Shown piece by piece: positions 5,128 through 7,786 of a stretch of DNA of 7,786 nt. Below the pieces are notes generated by a model. That model saw nothing but the letters and a program-made list of their open reading frames with translations, ran no database searches and had not been told where the DNA came from. Source of the DNA: JADLEX01 sp964586775 (lineage in GTDB: Bacteria; Lernaellota; Lernaellaia; JACKCT01); the NCBI GenBank assembly GCA_964586775.1, contig CAZPJD010000273.1:1-7786 (forward strand), given 5' to 3'. Position 1 is the stretch's first letter; each line of letters starts with the position of its first letter. The translations under genes and the position numbers were made by a program.

Positions 5128-7287
5128 TCAGACCTCCTCGATGCTGATCGCCGTATCGCCCTCGATGTCCGCGTCGTTGGCGTTGTCATGCCAGACCTCG
5201 ACGTAGAGGTAGTCGTCGGTGTCCAGCTTCACCAGCGTCGTGCCGTCGACCAACGTGTTGCCACTGGTGACTCCATCGCCATCAGAACGCATTTTCCGGA
5301 GGGTGTACGTGCGCGTTGTTGCGCCGGAGTCGTCGTAGTGGCGTAGCCGCAATCTCAAAATATTCGGGGTGGTCCAAGACACTCCGCCCGTCGCTCCCAA
5401 ATCCACGATCGCGCTCACGCGCAGGATCTGCGTGCGGCTCGCCGTGTACTTCCAGCTCGCGCCCGATCCGGTCACCGCGCCCGGCAGGGTGTTCCACTCC
5501 GAGTCGTCGAAATCGACGCGGGTCCAGGCTTCCTTGGTGGCGGTCTGCGTCGCCCCCGTCACGCCGATCCGCGCCGATGGCCGGTGGCCAAGCTGGGTGT
5601 GGCCGATGCCGCCGGCGAGCGCGCCGAAAAAGTCACCAACGATGCCGATGGTCACGTTGTCGGGGTTCGGCTCCATCTGACCGCCGATGTTGAACGTCAT
5701 GCCCGGCCCGGCCAAATCGTGATTGATCTTGTCCGGCGTCACGGCGTAGGCCGCGATCTGATCCGTCCCGATTCCGCCGCTCGGAACGCCGAACTCGTCG
5801 CCGTCGAGGGCGATGGTCGATCCGTCCGGATTGGCTGCCAGCGGATTGCCCCCGCCGCCCGTGAGGCCGGCGCCGGCGACGCTGGTGTTCAGCTTGTCCT
5901 CATCCACCGCATTGTTGGCGATTTTCGCCCTCGTCACCGCGCCGTCGACGATCGCGTCTTCCGGCACCGAGTCGTCGGCCTGCGTGCCGTCCGGATTGTG
6001 AGCCGTCGAAAACGGCCACCCGATACCGCCCGATCCCGTTGGCCCACCGGCGCTGACCGTGCCGGGCGTCCGGATGTCCTCGAGCTGGCATTCCCAAGTC
6101 ACCCACGTCACGTTTCCCGCCTCGGCTTGAAAATGATTCACCCGCGCCCCGGCCGAGTAGCCGCCGTCTTTGAGCGCATCGGTCATCGACCCCTCGGTGC
6201 GGCAGTTGTCGAGCACGAGGAAGTTGCTGGCGGTGGTGTAAAACCCCTCGGCGATGGGGTCGCCCGACGCCGCGACGACGATGTTGCGGCCGCACGCCCC
6301 ACCCGTGTACGACCAGTCGATACCCCGACCGCCGGCGGCGATCTGGACGACCATGAGATGCCACACCTCCGGGCTTTGGCAGATCGCGAGATAATTGCAG
6401 CCGCCGCCGGCAAAGCTGGGCGGCGTCGAGCCGTCCGGGTTCGCCAGAACCAGGCGCGTGTCGGACGTGCGCGCGGCGATCACGTAGGTTCCGGCGTCCG
6501 GGCCGGTCTGGATCATGATGACCGCGTTCGTCGACAGTTTGGCGAACTCGCCGCCAGAGTCGTCGAGCTGAGCCGTCCCCGCGTTGGTGCCGCCCGAACG
6601 CACCCGGTTCTCAAACGCGACGACCGGATCGCCCGTGCCGCCAAGGACGGCGCCGGCGACGCCGCGCACGCGCCAGCAGCTCGGTATAACAAAGGTCCCC
6701 GCGCCGGCGAATCCGCCGATCACGACGACCTCGATCGCCACGTCGCGATACGCCTCGACCAACGCGACCCACCCGGCCCATCCGTTGAAGTCGCCCACGG
6801 CGACCTCGCCGTCGCCGAGCGTGAACACCATCCTGCCCTCGTCGGGGCGGCCGGTCGGGGCAATCGCATCGTAATCCGTCGCCTCGTCGGCGATCGTCGC
6901 CAGCGCCAGCGTCTCGGCGTCGGCGGGCTCGGCCGGCGGAACGGCGTCAGCCGCACTCGCGACCTCGGCCCCCGTCACAACATCGTAGTAAGCCGCGACG
7001 CCGGGATAAGTGGCCACGTAGGTGTGGCGGCATACGATGCGATCGATGCGCGTCATCCCGGCCGCGGGCGGCGTGATGGCCAGCTCGTCCGTCAGCGTGG
7101 CGGTCTCCTCGATCCGAATGCCCTCACGCGTGAACAGCACCCCCGCCTCGATTGAAACGTATCCGGCCGAGCCGGGCACAACGCGAAATCCCGAACGCGG
7201 GCCGCGCGGGGCGACCCCCTTCATCTGCCGGTTGAACTCGGCGGCGTCGGCTTGGGCGCGAAAATCGAGGCTGCGATATTGGGTCAT
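5128..7287 (-). CDS. Phage tail fibre / receptor-binding protein
   Basis: A 719-residue structural protein expected to form the trimeric host-contact fibre of a phage tail or tailocin. Residues 1-90 (MTQYRSLDFR..., then VPGSAGYVSIEAGVLFTREGIRIEE and RIDRIVCRHTY) look like an N-terminal baseplate-attachment domain. About 185-405 is Gly/Val-rich with regularly spaced short strands (GTFVIPSCWRVRGVAGAV, NFLVLDNCRTEG), suggesting a beta-helix. Residues 445-567 are tail-fibre repeats: AIVDGAVTRAKIANNAV, then two degenerate units of about 55 residues (461-515 and 516-567) sharing DK-(L/I)-N, AG-x-G, NPD and GGIG. About 580-719 is a compact beta-rich C-terminal domain (WTRVDFDD..., ILRVSAIVDLG, LRLRLRHYDDSG, DDYLYVEVWH, AISIEEV), probably a C1q/TNF-like receptor-binding head. 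The gene follows the baseplate gene by 48 bp and has no good Shine-Dalgarno at its ATG. Domain limits are estimated by eye. Confidence 0.85.
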   Translation of the reverse strand: MTQYRSLDFRAQADAAEFNRQMKGVAPRGPRSGFRVVPGSAGYVSIEAGVLFTREGIRIEETATLTDELAITPPAAGMTRIDRIVCRHTYVATYPGVAAYYDVVTGAEVASAADAVPPAEPADAETLALATIADEATDYDAIAPTGRPDEGRMVFTLGDGEVAVGDFNGWAGWVALVEAYRDVAIEVVVIGGFAGAGTFVIPSCWRVRGVAGAVLGGTGDPVVAFENRVRSGGTNAGTAQLDDSGGEFAKLSTNAVIMIQTGPDAGTYVIAARTSDTRLVLANPDGSTPPSFAGGGCNYLAICQSPEVWHLMVVQIAAGGRGIDWSYTGGACGRNIVVAASGDPIAEGFYTTASNFLVLDNCRTEGSMTDALKDGGYSAGARVNHFQAEAGNVTWVTWECQLEDIRTPGTVSAGGPTGSGGIGWPFSTAHNPDGTQADDSVPEDAIVDGAVTRAKIANNAVDEDKLNTSVAGAGLTGGGGNPLAANPDGSTIALDGDEFGVPSGGIGTDQIAAYAVTPDKINHDLAGPGMTFNIGGQMEPNPDNVTIGIVGDFFGALAGGIGHTQLGHRPSARIGVTGATQTATKEAWTRVDFDDSEWNTLPGAVTGSGASWKYTASRTQILRVSAIVDLGATGGVSWTTPNILRLRLRHYDDSGATTRTYTLRKMRSDGDGVTSGNTLVDGTTLVKLDTDDYLYVEVWHDNANDADIEGDTAISIEEV

Positions 7288-7293
7288 GACAAA

Positions 7294-7328
7294 ACTCGGT
7301 CGTTGGTTGTTGGTTTTTGGTCGTTGGT
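7294..7328. repeat. Heptanucleotide tandem repeat upstream of the tail fibre gene
   Basis: On the plus strand the units CGTTGGT, TGTTGGT, TTTTGGT and CGTTGGT run without interruption from 7301 to 7328, preceded by a degenerate unit ACTCGGT (7294-7300). On the coding strand this reads as repeated ACCAAC(G/A). It fills most of the baseplate-fibre gap and ends 6 nt before the fibre ATG, where the ribosome site should be. Confidence 0.75.
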
Positions 7329-7335
7329 CATTGCG

Positions 7336-7786
7336 TCACGACACCTCGACGAAGGTGTTCAGACGGTAGCCGTCGTCCAGCGTCCAGGTGTCCACGTCCG
7401 GGGTGTCGAGGCGCAGGTATTCGTACCCCTCGCCCGGCTCGTAATCAAAAATCACATGAGCGGGACGGAACTTGTCCATCTCGCCGAAGAAACGCACCTG
7501 ATCGGTCGGAACGCCGGTCACCGTGACGCGGCGAACAAAAGCCCGGATCCGCGTGATGGCAAGCGCCACGCCCATGCGCGGGCCGTGGGCGTCGAAAAAC
7601 GGACCGGTGCCCGCCTGCCTCCAAAAATCGAAGCCGAGGCGCCCGGCGAGCTGCGCGTCGGTCTCGCCCGGCAAGCGCGAAACGCGCCCCATGCCCAGCG
7701 CATGCCGGTCGACGTACTCGCCCTCGCTGGTGGCGGGGTGCATCATGGCCGCGCCGGCGACGATCTGGTCGCGCGCCGTGTCCATC
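7336..7786 (-). CDS. Baseplate J-like phage tail protein, N-terminus off the right edge
   Basis: The frame is open to the right edge, so the ATG at 7785 is probably internal and only the last 150 or so residues are visible. Counting from that Met, residues 18-50 (ATSEGEYVDRHALGMGR, then RLPGETDAQLAGRL) match the family pattern of baseplate J / gp47-like proteins: an 'ATG..LD..A...G..R' stretch followed by 'R.PGE(S/T)D..LR.RL'. This forms part of the baseplate wedge at the end of a contractile or related tail. The C-terminal part (VRRVTVTGVPTDQVRFF..., AHVIFDYEPGEGYEYLRLD) is less conserved and may contact the fibre encoded next. It stops at TGA (7336-7338), in the same frame as the fibre ORF. 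A tail protein I-like component is the main alternative. Confidence 0.65.
   Translation of the reverse strand, partial: MDTARDQIVAGAAMMHPATSEGEYVDRHALGMGRVSRLPGETDAQLAGRLGFDFWRQAGTGPFFDAHGPRMGVALAITRIRAFVRRVTVTGVPTDQVRFFGEMDKFRPAHVIFDYEPGEGYEYLRLDTPDVDTWTLDDGYRLNTFVEVS

Noticed and set aside
5584..7155. 523-residue plus-strand ORF opposite the tail fibre
   Set aside because: Arg/Asp/Val-rich antisense frame; the minus strand shows tail-fibre repeats and beta-strand patterns.

Overview
The window is GC-rich double-stranded DNA, probably from an environmental Gram-negative bacterium. A lipoprotein with a clear lipobox, a bacterial-type Tgt and sigma70-like promoters support this. The style (GC-rich codons, thioredoxin-fold lipoprotein, sugar-dehydrogenase cassette) would suit a myxobacterial or other deltaproteobacteria-like lineage, but nothing here fixes the taxon. 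It reads as ordinary host genes on the left and a piece of a phage tail module, from a prophage or tailocin-like element, on the right.

Left (1-2452): two divergent genes. On the minus strand is the first two thirds of tgt, which makes queuosine-modified tRNA and runs off the left edge. On the plus strand is a 525-residue secreted lipoprotein. It carries a GILT/DsbA-like thioredoxin domain whose active site is CPFG (one cysteine) rather than CxxC, followed by two more regions that look like cysteine-free thioredoxin folds. The 143-bp gap holds good back-to-back promoter candidates that also settle both start codons. A perfect 13-bp hairpin (2474-2503) sits between this gene and the next, convergent one.

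Centre (2520-4689): a two-gene minus-strand operon. A Gfo/Idh/MocA NAD(P)-dependent sugar dehydrogenase is followed after 4 bp by a BadF/NAGK-type sugar kinase, probably for N-acetylglucosamine or a related amino sugar. Its upstream region (4690-4973, no convincing gene) holds a promoter candidate, a perfect 14-bp palindrome in operator position, and a 20-bp direct repeat with a 25-bp period in an AT-rich patch.

Right (4974-7786): minus-strand phage tail genes. In order of transcription they are the C-terminal part of a baseplate J-like protein (runs off the right edge), a 719-residue tail fibre, and possibly a 50-residue ORF with a very strong ribosome-binding site. The 48-bp baseplate-fibre gap contains a 7-bp tandem repeat. 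It is also open in the shared reading frame, so one TGA is all that separates the two proteins.

No tRNA, rRNA, CRISPR array, integrase, transposase or convincing attachment site is visible. I found no complete unknown system. The most unusual items are the single-cysteine GILT-like lipoprotein and the arrangement just upstream of the fibre gene.
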